Positions 47,176-56,697 of a stretch of DNA of 64,000 nucleotides are shown here, one piece after another (position 1 is the stretch's first letter; each line of letters opens with the position of its first letter). Both the position numbers and the translations under genes were made by a program. The notes under the pieces are model-generated. The model ran no database searches, was not told the origin of the DNA, and was given only the letters and a program-made list of their open reading frames with translations. The DNA lies in assembly GCA_949987565.1 (NCBI GenBank), contig OX465114.1:248001-312000 (forward strand). Reading direction: 5' to 3'. Source of the stretch: Luidia sarsii (lineage: Eukaryota > Echinodermata > Asteroidea > Paxillosida > Luidiidae).

Positions 47176-50100
47176 CTACCCTCTACCCTCTACCCTCTAC
47201 CCTCTACCCTCTACCCTCTACCCTCTACCCTCTACCCTCTACCCTCTACCCTCTACCCTCTACCCTCTACCCTCTACCCTCTACCCTCTACCCTCTACCC
47301 TCTACCCTCTACCCTCTACCCTCTACCCTCTACCCTCTACCCTCTACCCTCTACCCTCTACCCTCTACCCTCTACCCTCTACCCTCTACCCTCTACCCTC
47401 TACCCTCTACCCTCTACCCTCTACCCTCTACCCTCTACCCTCTACCCTCTACCCTCTACCCTCTACCCTCTACCCTCTACCCTCTACCCTCTACCCTCTA
47501 CCCTCTACCCTCTACCCTCTACCCTCTACCCTCTACCCTCTACCCTCTACCCTCTACCCTCTACCCTCTACCCTCTACCCTCTACCCTCTACCCTCTACC
47601 CTCTACCCTCTACCCTCTACCCTCTACCCTCTACCCTCTACCCTCTACCCTCTACCCTCTACCCTCTACCCTCTACCCTCTACCCTCTACCCTCTACCCT
47701 CTACCCTCTACCCTCTACCCTCTACCCTCTACCCTCTACCCTCTACCCTCTACCCTCTACCCTCTACCCTCTACCCTCTACCCTCTACCCTCTACCCTCT
47801 ACCCTCTACCCTCTACCCTCTACCCTCTACCCTCTACCCTCTACCCTCTACCCTCTACCCTCTACCCTCTACCCTCTACCCTCTACCCTCTACCCTCTAC
47901 CCTCTACCCTCTACCCTCTACCCTCTACCCTCTACCCTCTACCCTCTACCCTCTACCCTCTACCCTCTACCCTCTACCCTCTACCCTCTACCCTCTACCC
48001 TCTACCCTCTACCCTCTACCCTCTACCCTCTACCCTCTACCCTCTACCCTCTACCCTCTACCCTCTACCCTCTACCCTCTACCCTCTACCCTCTACCCTC
48101 TACCCTCTACCCTCTACCCTCTACCCTCTACCCTCTACCCTCTACCCTCTACCCTCTACCCTCTACCCTCTACCCTCTACCCTCTACCCTCTACCCTCTA
48201 CCCTCTACCCTCTACCCTCTACCCTCTACCCTCTACCCTCTACCCTCTACCCTCTACCCTCTACCCTCTACCCTCTACCCTCTACCCTCTACCCTCTACC
48301 CTCTACCCTCTACCCTCTACCCTCTACCCTCTACCCTCTACCCTCTACCCTCTACCCTCTACCCTCTACCCTCTACCCTCTACCCTCTACCCTCTACCCT
48401 CTACCCTCTACCCTCTACCCTCTACCCTCTACCCTCTACCCTCTACCCTCTACCCTCTACCCTCTACCCTCTACCCTCTACCCTCTACCCTCTACCCTCT
48501 ACCCTCTACCCTCTACCCTCTACCCTCTACCCTCTACCCTCTACCCTCTACCCTCTACCCTCTACCCTCTACCCTCTACCCTCTACCCTCTACCCTCTAC
48601 CCTCTACCCTCTACCCTCTACCCTCTACCCTCTACCCTCTACCCTCTACCCTCTACCCTCTACCCTCTACCCTCTACCCTCTACCCTCTACCCTCTACCC
48701 TCTACCCTCTACCCTCTACCCTCTACCCTCTACCCTCTACCCTCTACCCTCTACCCTCTACCCTCTACCCTCTACCCTCTACCCTCTACCCTCTACCCTC
48801 TACCCTCTACCCTCTACCCTCTACCCTCTACCCTCTACCCTCTACCCTCTACCCTCTACCCTCTACCCTCTACCCTCTACCCTCTACCCTCTACCCTCTA
48901 CCCTCTACCCTCTACCCTCTACCCTCTACCCTCTACCCTCTACCCTCTACCCTCTACCCTCTACCCTCTACCCTCTACCCTCTACCCTCTACCCTCTACC
49001 CTCTACCCTCTACCCTCTACCCTCTACCCTCTACCCTCTACCCTCTACCCTCTACCCTCTACCCTCTACCCTCTACCCTCTACCCTCTACCCTCTACCCT
49101 CTACCCTCTACCCTCTACCCTCTACCCTCTACCCTCTACCCTCTACCCTCTACCCTCTACCCTCTACCCTCTACCCTCTACCCTCTACCCTCTACCCTCT
49201 ACCCTCTACCCTCTACCCTCTACCCTCTACCCTCTACCCTCTACCCTCTACCCTCTACCCTCTACCCTCTACCCTCTACCCTCTACCCTCTACCCTCTAC
49301 CCTCTACCCTCTACCCTCTACCCTCTACCCTCTACCCTCTACCCTCTACCCTCTACCCTCTACCCTCTACCCTCTACCCTCTACCCTCTACCCTCTACCC
49401 TCTACCCTCTACCCTCTACCCTCTACCCTCTACCCTCTACCCTCTACCCTCTACCCTCTACCCTCTACCCTCTACCCTCTACCCTCTACCCTCTACCCTC
49501 TACCCTCTACCCTCTACCCTCTACCCTCTACCCTCTACCCTCTACCCTCTACCCTCTACCCTCTACCCTCTACCCTCTACCCTCTACCCTCTACCCTCTA
49601 CCCTCTACCCTCTACCCTCTACCCTCTACCCTCTACCCTCTACCCTCTACCCTCTACCCTCTACCCTCTACCCTCTACCCTCTACCCTCTACCCTCTACC
49701 CTCTACCCTCTACCCTCTACCCTCTACCCTCTACCCTCTACCCTCTACCCTCTACCCTCTACCCTCTACCCTCTACCCTCTACCCTCTACCCTCTACCCT
49801 CTACCCTCTACCCTCTACCCTCTACCCTCTACCCTCTACCCTCTACCCTCTACCCTCTACCCTCTACCCTCTACCCTCTACCCTCTACCCTCTACCCTCT
49901 ACCCTCTACCCTCTACCCTCTACCCTCTACCCTCTACCCTCTACCCTCTACCCTCTACCCTCTACCCTCTACCCTCTACCCTCTACCCTCTACCCTCTAC
50001 CCTCTACCCTCTACCCTCTACCCTCTACCCTCTACCCTCTACCCTCTACCCTCTACCCTCTACCCTCTACCCTCTACCCTCTACCCTCTACCCTCTACCC

Positions 50101-50768
50101 TCTACCCTCTACCCTCTACCCTCTACCCTCTACCCTCTACCCTCTACCCTCTACCCTCTACCCTCTACCCTCTACCCTCTACCCTCTACCCTCTACCCTC
50201 TACCCTCTACCCTCTACCCTCTACCCTCTACCCTCTACCCTCTACCCTCTACCCTCTACCCTCTACCCTCTACCCTCTACCCTCTACCCTCTACCCTCTA
50301 CCCTCTACCCTCTACCCTCTACCCTCTACCCTCTACCCTCTACCCTCTACCCTCTACCCTCTACCCTCTACCCTCTACCCTCTACCCTCTACCCTCTACC
50401 CTCTACCCTCTACCCTCTACCCTCTACCCTCTACCCTCTACCCTCTACCCTCTACCCTCTACCCTCTACCCTCTACCCTCTACCCTCTACCCTCTACCCT
50501 CTACCCTCTACCCTCTACCCTCTACCCTCTACCCTCTACCCTCTACCCTCTACCCTCTACCCTCTACCCTCTACCCTCTACCCTCTACCCTCTACCCTCT
50601 ACCCTCTACCCTCTACCCTCTACCCTCTACCCTCTACCCTCTACCCTCTACCCTCTACCCTCTACCCTCTACCCTCTACCCTCTACCCTCTACCCTCTAC
50701 CCTCTACCCTCTACCCTCTACCCTCTACCCTCTACCCTCTACCCTCTACCCTCTACCCTCTACCCTCT
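47176..50768. repeat. (CTACCCT)n heptamer array, ~513 copies
   Basis: 3,593 bp of the 7-mer CTACCCT (complement TAGAGGG). Phase is preserved throughout: the same line pattern recurs every 420 bp from 47221 to 50581, so no indel is seen, and no substitution was noticed. The complement strand is a run of GGG separated by four bases (TAGA), favourable for G-quadruplexes, and is one inserted base away from the TTAGGG-type telomere repeat. The 1,309-residue open frame spanning it exists only because 7 is coprime to 3 and no frame contains a stop; it is not a gene. Confidence 0.98.
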
Positions 50769-51171
50769 CTGTTATCGATTTTTCTCGTATTTTCGTTTCG
50801 TCGGGGGTCTTGGCGCTTTTTCTGTGGCTACCCATAATCCTTTTCGGCTGAATTTTTTCTCAGCCGGAAGGCAGGTCAAGGCCACTTCCTGTAACCCCCG
50901 GGGGGTCACGTGCAACTTTCCCCGCCCCCCTCCGCCGAGCGCTCAACTCGGGGGGACAAGTAGGTCACACCTACGGTTACCGTCTCGCATTTGTTCGGCT
51001 GAGTCCGTTCAGCTAACTATGCCTTTTCTCAACTGAGCGCTCAGCTTCGATCAAGCAAAGAAAGCCACGACAACTTCCCCAACCAGAAACTGACGGCAAC
51101 TTTCCCGGCTTGACTTGCTGAGCGCTCAACAAGCTACACCAGTAGGCTACCGCTGCTTCTGCCAACTCTAG
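50769..51171. other. GC-rich unique sequence with GAGCGCTC palindromes
   Basis: No gene recognised. Contains three copies of the palindrome-centred (T/C)GAGCGCTCA at 50936, 51034 and 51119, and short direct repeats CAACTTTCCC, suggesting a decayed local duplication. GGGGGGTCACGTGC with an E-box-like CACGTG lies near 50901-50912. Confidence 0.5.
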
Positions 51172-51506
51172 TGCAAATGACACTCTTATACATTAAATGC
51201 CTTAAAATATAAAGAAGTTAGGTTAAAAAATACTCTGCACGCACCGGGCCTCGAACCTGCAATCTGCAGACTGACTGCAGCGCGGCTATGTATCTGCGCC
51301 ACGGTTCGCTCTGCCTTTTACTCGGTGTATGACAGTGATGTACCTTCGATATAAATATACAGAAAGTAAGGGCACGAGTGAAAGGTAACAAATGTAAAAC
51401 GTGGCAAATTACAAAGAAAATGATGATTAATTTCGCATACAACTCAACTTCACAAACACATCATAATACATGTAATAATAATGACTTCTCTTGTACAGCG
51501 GCAAAA
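51172..51506 (-). mobile_element. tRNA-derived SINE-like repeat, copy 1
   Basis: About 335 bp, repeated at 51545-51846 with roughly 80-85% identity by eye. On the minus strand it contains a tRNA-like block (51242-51315): B box GGTTCGAGGCC at 51247-51257, A box-like TGGCGCAGATACATAGCCG at 51283-51301, and an anticodon-like stem CTGCA/TGCAG with loop GTCAGTC. Acceptor and T stems do not pair well, so it is not a functional tRNA. Confidence 0.6.
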
Positions 51507-51544
51507 TATAATTAAAAGCAGATTTAGATCTCCTACAACTGTAC

Positions 51545-51846
51545 TGCAAATGACACTCTTATACATTGCCTTGAAATACAGAGAAGGTAAATAAAAAGTA
51601 CTCTGCAGGCACCGGGCCTCGAACCTTCGATCTGCAGACTGAGTGCAGCACGGCTATGTGCCTGCGCCACGGTTAGCTCTGCCTTGTACTCGGTGTATGA
51701 GTCTTCTACCTTCGCTATAAATACACAGAAAGCAAGGGCACGAGTGAAAGGTTAAAAAGTAAAACGTAGCAAATGACAAAGACAATAATGATTAATTTCA
51801 CAGACAGAATAATAACAATAATTACTTTACTTGTATAGCGCCAAAG
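51545..51846 (-). mobile_element. tRNA-derived SINE-like repeat, copy 2
   Basis: Direct repeat of copy 1. B box GGTTCGAGGCC at 51615-51625, A box-like at 51651-51669, and a perfect 5-bp anticodon-like stem with loop CTCAGTC (anticodon CAG). It ends with CTTGTATAGCGCCAAAG, a tail also present in altered form in copy 1. Confidence 0.6.
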
Positions 51847-51852
51847 TCCCAC

Positions 51853-52160
51853 ACAATCATCGAGTTATTTTTGTCCTTCAATTGACTTCGTTTCTGTTTG
51901 TATTCAGGGGTTGTCTAGACATTTATTAATTTGAAAACGCTGATAGATATTTCGAGAAGTTACGAACCTTTGGAACTAAAAGCGTTGTCGTACCAGCATC
52001 GATGCGAGAATGCCTTGCGGGGGTTCCTCGGGAAGAACGAGGACTCAGAAATCAAGTGTGACTTTTGGTTTGAAAAAACACAATCGCCAAGCGGCCTTGA
52101 ATGGTTTTCATCTGTCATGCTCTAAAGAAAAATGAGAAAAAAATGATTAAACTCATAATA
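51853..52160. other. Unique sequence, no gene recognised
   Basis: A 64-codon plus frame at 51931-52125 begins at TTG, not ATG, and has no recognisable motif. An exon fragment cannot be excluded. Confidence 0.4.
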
Positions 52161-52188
52161 CACAAATGCGGCAAACACAAGAGGGCCC

Positions 52189-52225
52189 GACGTTTGGCTC
52201 CCAGTACAGGGGACCCCTCGCATTG
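52189..52225 (-). ncRNA. Decayed hammerhead-like core in Penelope-like 3' region
   Basis: On the minus strand: a purine-rich CGAGG, a stem II candidate GGTCCC/GGGAGCC, then CAAAC-GTC. The GAAAC is altered and the CTGATGA box is only weakly recognisable, so this is the weaker of two cores in the same remnant. Confidence 0.35.
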
Positions 52226-52338
52226 TTCTTGAGTTTGTGTTAACATTAATGCCAATATAGGAAGGTTTGCGGTGACACCATGTATAAGGTCTCTTAAAGG
52301 AAGAGGTGTGGTTCTGAAAAGAACCTGAGTGGTAACTC

Positions 52339-52372
52339 GACGTTTCGACCAGTATGCTCTGGCCTTCAAGAG
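52339..52372 (-). ncRNA. Hammerhead ribozyme-like core in Penelope-like 3' region
   Basis: On the minus strand: CTCTTGA (standard CTGATGA, two changes), stem II GGCCAG paired with CTGGTC, then the exact GAAAC-GTC. It lies about 280 bp downstream of the GIY-YIG relic on the same strand, where Penelope-like elements are known to carry hammerhead motifs. Confidence 0.5.
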
Positions 52373-52654
52373 GTGAATGTCTTGGACTTGATGGTGGAAC
52401 TCGTTGTGCCGGTGGTCGCGGAGGCGGGAAGGCGGGAAAGATAATCCTCTGGGGAGGATTATCCTAAGGGGGCTTAGGTCACTGAGGTGGGAAGGCGGGG
52501 AGGATAATCCTAGGGGGAGACTAGTGGGGAGGAAGCTATGGGTGCTCACTGGGGTGTGTCAGATGGTGGTGGGGAGGCCGTGGATATAGGTGATCCATAA
52601 GTCGGCTGGGGAAGGGGGGGGGGCTTAGACTGGTTTGGGCATGGTTTGGGTGAC

Positions 52655-52990
52655 CTAGGATATAGAGGATCCATTAGTCGGGATGAGGGGGAGCCAAATG
52701 TCGCTAAGGTGGTAGCCGATGTCTTGGGGTACTGTGTTGTGCTTGCGGATTTCGATGGTCTCTCTGATCCGTCTGGAGTGCCATTGCTAAATGGGGACGA
52801 TTAGTTCCGCTGCCTGCCAGTTGACTGGGTGGTCTTCAGAGTGGGAGTGTTTGACTATTGATGACTTGTAAAAGTCACCCCGTCGGCCGTGTGCTTGGTG
52901 CTCCTTCATGCGCCTGAAAACATTTTTCGTCGCACAAAATGAAGCATTTCGTGTGCAGGAAATGATTTGGTGCCCACAAATCAAAAGCAC
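52655..52990 (-). pseudogene. GIY-YIG endonuclease relic of a Penelope-like retroelement
   Basis: The minus-strand frame from 52990 contains FRRMKEHQAHG and HSEDHPVNWQAAELI, matching the second half of the GIY-YIG domain that Penelope-like elements carry after their reverse transcriptase (arginine helix R-x-K/M-K-E-H, then a histidine-rich stretch ending in a VNW). A TAG at 52787 interrupts it, but the same frame continues WHSRRIRETIEIRKHN to a stop at 52655, which is the usual tail (RRxxEAIxIRK). The GIY and YIG strands themselves and all of the reverse transcriptase are missing upstream, so the copy is 5'-truncated. Its 3' flank (52115-52650) is a proline-rich tail plus hammerhead-like motifs. 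GIY-YIG in these elements makes the nick for target-primed reverse transcription. Confidence 0.65.
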
Positions 52991-52999
52991 GCTTGTTTA

Positions 53000-53904
53000 T
53001 TTTGTTTTCAGCAAATGTCATTTTTAGGGGCTACGTACAATGCCGTGCATGCTGTGCACAATACGTTCATAGGACGTGATGCGGGACCGCTGTCGGATGT
53101 GGCGATAAAACAGATCGACATTATAACAACAAGAAAAACATACTTCGGCCATTAACACCCCCCCCCCAAGTGTATGGTTTGCACGCTCGTGAAAATGTTG
53201 ATAAAGGTGAACGGCCCCTTACTTTACAGGGTCATATTCTTCTTGAACTGATGACAGTGCAATTTTGCATTGTATTTGAATCTATAACGCAAACAATGCA
53301 ACAATGCAATTATGCCAAATAGGCAACAAAGTGGATCCATCCTTGACACACCGCAATGAGTGAGATAAAGGACTTTGGACCTAATTGGAAAAAATACATT
53401 TTTAGATTGGGACTTGCATTCTAACTCGTGATAAAGGGACCATCATCTTTGCCTTCCAGATAGGCTTGTGAAGCCGTTTTACCTCTACTCCGACTTAAGT
53501 AAAGACGCTTTACAAATCAGATATAGTATTCACACGATTTAATAGTGGACAATACCAAGAAAACTGGTTATTTTGGATACGGCAGAAATAAATCAAAATT
53601 AATATGAAAATCAGCGTCACAATGTTAACATGCCATCACGTGACTTAAAGTGGGTATTTTTGCATCTCATTTGGTGCAGAACAGGAGTGGAAACGAGCAC
53701 AGAAGACTATCATATTGTCCAGATTCTTCTTTGTACATTTCCATCGCTGCTCTGTGCAACATGAGTTGAAAAAAATACACACTATAAGTCACGTGATGGT
53801 ATGCAAACAGTGGTTGTGCAATCGGTCTACTGTAGGAGTGGTAAAGATAACTTTCAAACCACTGCTTGCATTCCTTTCATTGAAAATCATGGTAAGAGCA
53901 CTGG
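53000..53904. other. Unique AT-rich sequence, no gene recognised
   Basis: Contains a C-run near 53157-53167 and several short frames (for example 53715-53921 plus) with no recognisable motif. Nothing else seen. Confidence 0.45.
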
Positions 53905-54031
53905 TATATCTCAACATTTAGTGGGCCTGAGTGATGTTTCGATCCTAGCAGGACCTTTCCCAAAGTCACTCTGCCTTTGAGAAAGGTCCTGCTCGGATCG
54001 AAGCGTCAGGCCCACTAAATTTTGAGATATA
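53905..54031. repeat. Fold-back element with hammerhead-like cores
   Basis: Imperfect arms of about 58 bp: TATATCTCAACATTTAGTGG on the left and its reverse complement ending 54031, around a loop of about 10 bases. The inner arm carries TTTCGATCCTAGCAGGACC. Plus strand 53975-54007 reads CTTTGAGA, stem II GGTCC/GGATC, GAAGC-GTC; the minus strand reads GAAAC-ATC. Same family as 46820-46900. Confidence 0.85.
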
Positions 54032-54408
54032 CAAAATTAACGGGTAGTTGAACAATTTTATAGAAACAAAAACCTTTTCATATATTTCAGTTATTAATTC
54101 TGCCAGGCACTGAGTATCATACACAGAATTACAGAACTGAAGTTACAACAAATGATCTCTTTTCACTTTGGTGAAACATTACGTTTTGCTTTTACAGTGT
54201 ATAATGTAATGCGGGCCCTATTATTTTGGTTTGTCAAAATAGAGAACAGTTGGTCATCAACAAAAGCAGTTGTGTGAGATCAGACATCCTCTGCATTTCT
54301 GCAAAGTTGTACAATACAACGCTTTCAGCCATTATTCTACTGCAAGTGATTTCTTTAAAATAAGACATGACATTAGAAGGTCATGTAGGGCCATTTTGTT
54401 TTCAATCG
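54032..54408. other. Unique sequence, nothing recognised
   Basis: AT-rich. A plus frame from 54270 runs on into the MITE-like element and has no recognisable motif. Confidence 0.45.
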
Positions 54409-54530
54409 TAGGCCGTGTCCAAAACAGGCTTCCAGTGCTACGGCTAGGGCTATTGTCTTGGCATCTCTGTGTATTTCCAATAGGGGAAGACCTATGCCTA
54501 ACTCTAGATGCTTGTTGCGGACACGGCCTT
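54409..54530. mobile_element. Small MITE-like element with GGCCGTGTCC termini
   Basis: 122 bp. The left end TAGGCCGTGTCC is the near-exact inverted match of the right end GGACACGGCCTT. Inner TIR similarity fades after about 15 bases. No clear target duplication identified. Confidence 0.6.
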
Positions 54531-54710
54531 ATTCTGTTGTCATCAAATTGCCAATAAGTTCTTGTGGAACTCCAAGGCCTTGAGCAAACATCCCTTTAGC
54601 TTTTACAAGCATGGACATCATTGCTTTTAAGGAAGTATCCCAATGACTTTTGAAAGATTCTGACAAGTCTTTCATAATTTTTATGCAAATTGTATGCATC
54701 AAACTGAAAG

Positions 54711-54815
54711 CGAGGCTATGGGTGCTAGATTTCCAAGATTATTGTTGTTCCCCGCTGCTTTTTGATCTTTTCTTGAATTCACCGCCATCTTGGAAATCTA
54801 GTGCCCATAGCCTCG
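54711..54815. mobile_element. 105-bp MITE-like element with 28-bp TIRs
   Basis: The left end CGAGGCTATGGGTGCTAGAT and the inverted right end differ by two bases over 28 positions and include TTTCCAAGAT. No obvious target duplication. It cannot encode a protein. Confidence 0.72.
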
Positions 54816-55382
54816 TTATTGGCTGAATGCATAACATTAATTTTGCATGAATATTAAGAAAGACCTTTTGCATCACAAGCACCCTGAGCTCAGAAATGCA
54901 AAGCAAGATTCTATTCCAAACTAGTCCTTACCTCAAGTCATCTTCACAGTATTTCCTATCATAGCCTCATGTCATTACTTAGGAGTGTGTCTTCACTTCA
55001 ATTGATTCAATTGTAAGTATTTGCAAGATGGCACACAGCCCTGTCTGATCCACTCCATCAAGCCCAGGGCTCTCAAGTCTTCTGCCACATTCATCAGCTC
55101 CTAACTCCTCAAGTTCTTAAAAGATAGAGGGCATGACCTTTCTCAAAGGTCCATTGAGAACAGTCCTGCTAGGCCCTCTAACCTTGGAGATTGATGTATT
55201 GCAGGTCATTTCAGTCAGTGAGCAGTTTGCAACAGTTTTTGTATTAACTTCATGCTCAAGTTTTTGTTGGGAACTCAGGTCGGGTCAATGTCTAGTAGTT
55301 TTGCCACCTTCATCTTGCATTTGTTGGGGCCAACATCGTCTCCTGAGGGCAGGAAAATCAAACAAAAATACAATGTCATGAT
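54816..55382. other. Unique sequence with fold-back-related fragment
   Basis: No gene recognised. 55138-55240 contains AAAGGTCC, CAGTCCTGCTAGG and CAGTGAGCAGTTTGCAACAG, recalling the fold-back and hairpin family at 46820-47035 in scrambled form. Confidence 0.45.
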
Positions 55383-56590
55383 AAAGGAAGAGATAAAAGC
55401 AGAAGCAGAAAGAGGAACAGAGGCAGAGAGAGAGGCAGGGACAGAGAAAGAGACAGATGCAGAGAGAAACAGAGATAGAGATAGGATAATTAAACACAAT
55501 ACACTGTTTTGAGCAGAACCAGAGACAGAGACAAAGACAGAGCCAGAGGCAGGTACAGAGGCAGGGGCAGTTGAAGAGGTAGAGGTAGAGACAGGCAAAG
55601 ACAGAGATAGAGGCTGAGGAAGAGACAGATGTAAAGAGTGGCAGAGAAAGAGACAAAGACAATGACAGAGATAGATATAGAGATAGAGACAGAGACAGTA
55701 GCAGAGAAAGGTGGAGGCACAGGATGGAGGCAGAGACAGAGATAGGAAAATAAAACACAATATATGGTTATGATGAAAACAGAGGTAACGGCAGAGAGGC
55801 AAATACAGAGACAGAGGAAGAGTGTGAGGTAGAGGCAGAGACAGTAGCAAAGACAGAGGCAGAGGGACAGGCAGAGGTAGAGACAGGCAGAGGCAGAGGC
55901 ACAGGTGTAGGCGGAGGCAAAAGGCGAAGGTGGAGGCAGAGGTTGAGGCGGAAGCGAAGGCAGAGATACAGGCAGAGGTAGAGACAGGCAGAGGCGGAGG
56001 CAGAGATAGAGGCAGGAAAATGAAACATAATAAACTGTTATGATGAAAACGGAGGTAACAGCAGAGAGGCAAAGACAGAGACAGGAAGAGTGTGAGGCTG
56101 GGGCAGAGAGAGGTAAAGGCAGCGGCAGAGGTAGAGACAGTGGCAAAGATAGAGGCAGAGGCAGAGGCAGAGGCAGAGGGAGAGACAGTGGAAAAGATAG
56201 AGGTAGAGACAGTGGCAAAGATAGAGGCAGAGGCAGAGGCAGAGGGAGAGACAGGGATAGAGACAGGAAAATGTAACCCAATAAACAGTTAAGATAAAAA
56301 CAAAGATAACAGCAGAGGCAGACACAGAGGCAGAGTGTGAGGCAGAGAGAGACAGAGGATGAGGCAGAGGCAGAGACAACGGTAGCGGCAGCGGCAGAGG
56401 CAGAGGGAGATAAACAAAACTAATGAAACAGAGACAGAAGCAAAGACAGATGCAGGGACAGAGGCAGAGATAGAAACAGTAGCAGAGAAAGGTAGAGGCA
56501 GAAGCAGAGGAAGAGGAAGAGGCGGAGAAAAAGGTCGAGGCGGAGGCATCGGCAGAGGTGAAGGTTGAGGTTGAGGCAGAAGCAAAGGCA
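55383..56590 (+). repeat. Purine-rich GAGACA/GGCAGA degenerate minisatellite
   Basis: About 1.2 kb of purine-rich strand built from GAGGCAGAGACAGAG-like hexamers. An AT-rich punctuation block (GGAAAATGAAACATAATAAA type, followed by CTGTTATGATGAAAACGGAG) recurs at about 55484, 55742, 56010 and 56262, giving a higher-order period near 260 bp, with a shorter version at 56408. The long minus-strand Leu/Ser/Pro frames and plus-strand Glu/Arg frames across it are composition artefacts. Confidence 0.9.
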
Positions 56591-56591
56591 G

Positions 56592-56697
56592 ACCAACTCT
56601 GTCCGTAACCAACTCTGTCCATAACCAACTCTGTCCATAACCAACTCTGTCCATAACCAACTCTGTCCATAACCAACCCTGTCCATGACCAACTCTT
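56592..56697 (-). repeat. Inverted 16-bp block at left end of the 31-bp array
   Basis: Six or seven copies of ATAACCAACTCTGTCC, the reverse complement of GGACAGAGTTGGTTAT. This is the opposite orientation to the rest of the array and lacks the GACTAG half-unit. Orientation switches at about 56697. Confidence 0.92.

Larger units (their letters stand above)
52115..52654 (-). mobile_element. 3' flank of the Penelope-like element
   Basis: Same strand as the GIY-YIG relic. Holds a 144-codon minus frame (52115-52549) rich in Pro and Ser with internal near-repeats of GGATTATCCT (52451-52513), best read as untranslated or pseudo-tail sequence. Two hammerhead-like cores lie within. The right-hand truncation and the left limit are not resolved. 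Confidence 0.5.

Noticed and set aside
47176..50768. True chromosome end
   Set aside because: Unique and repeat sequence continues for more than 13 kb on the far side, so the array is interstitial in this assembly.
47107..51036. 1,309-residue open frame with a seven-residue repeat
   Set aside because: It is the (CTACCCT)n array read through; a 7-bp unit without stops stays open in every frame of that strand. The start and tail lie in non-coding flanks.
51242..51683. Two functional tRNA genes (Leu, CAG anticodon)
   Set aside because: Acceptor and T stems do not pair, there is no leucine-type long variable arm, and both are embedded in a longer dispersed repeat; called SINE-like.
51931..52125. 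64-residue plus-strand gene
   Set aside because: The frame begins at TTG with no ATG, no motif and no splice context that I could support.
53715..54557. Two plus-strand frames of 68 and 95 residues
   Set aside because: One overlaps a fold-back arm region and the other runs through a MITE-like element; neither shows a family motif.
55275..56692. Several overlapping Leu/Ser/Pro-rich minus frames and Glu/Arg-rich plus frames
   Set aside because: They overlap in multiple frames and arise from the purine-rich simple repeat and the 16-bp ATAACCAACTCTGTCC block.
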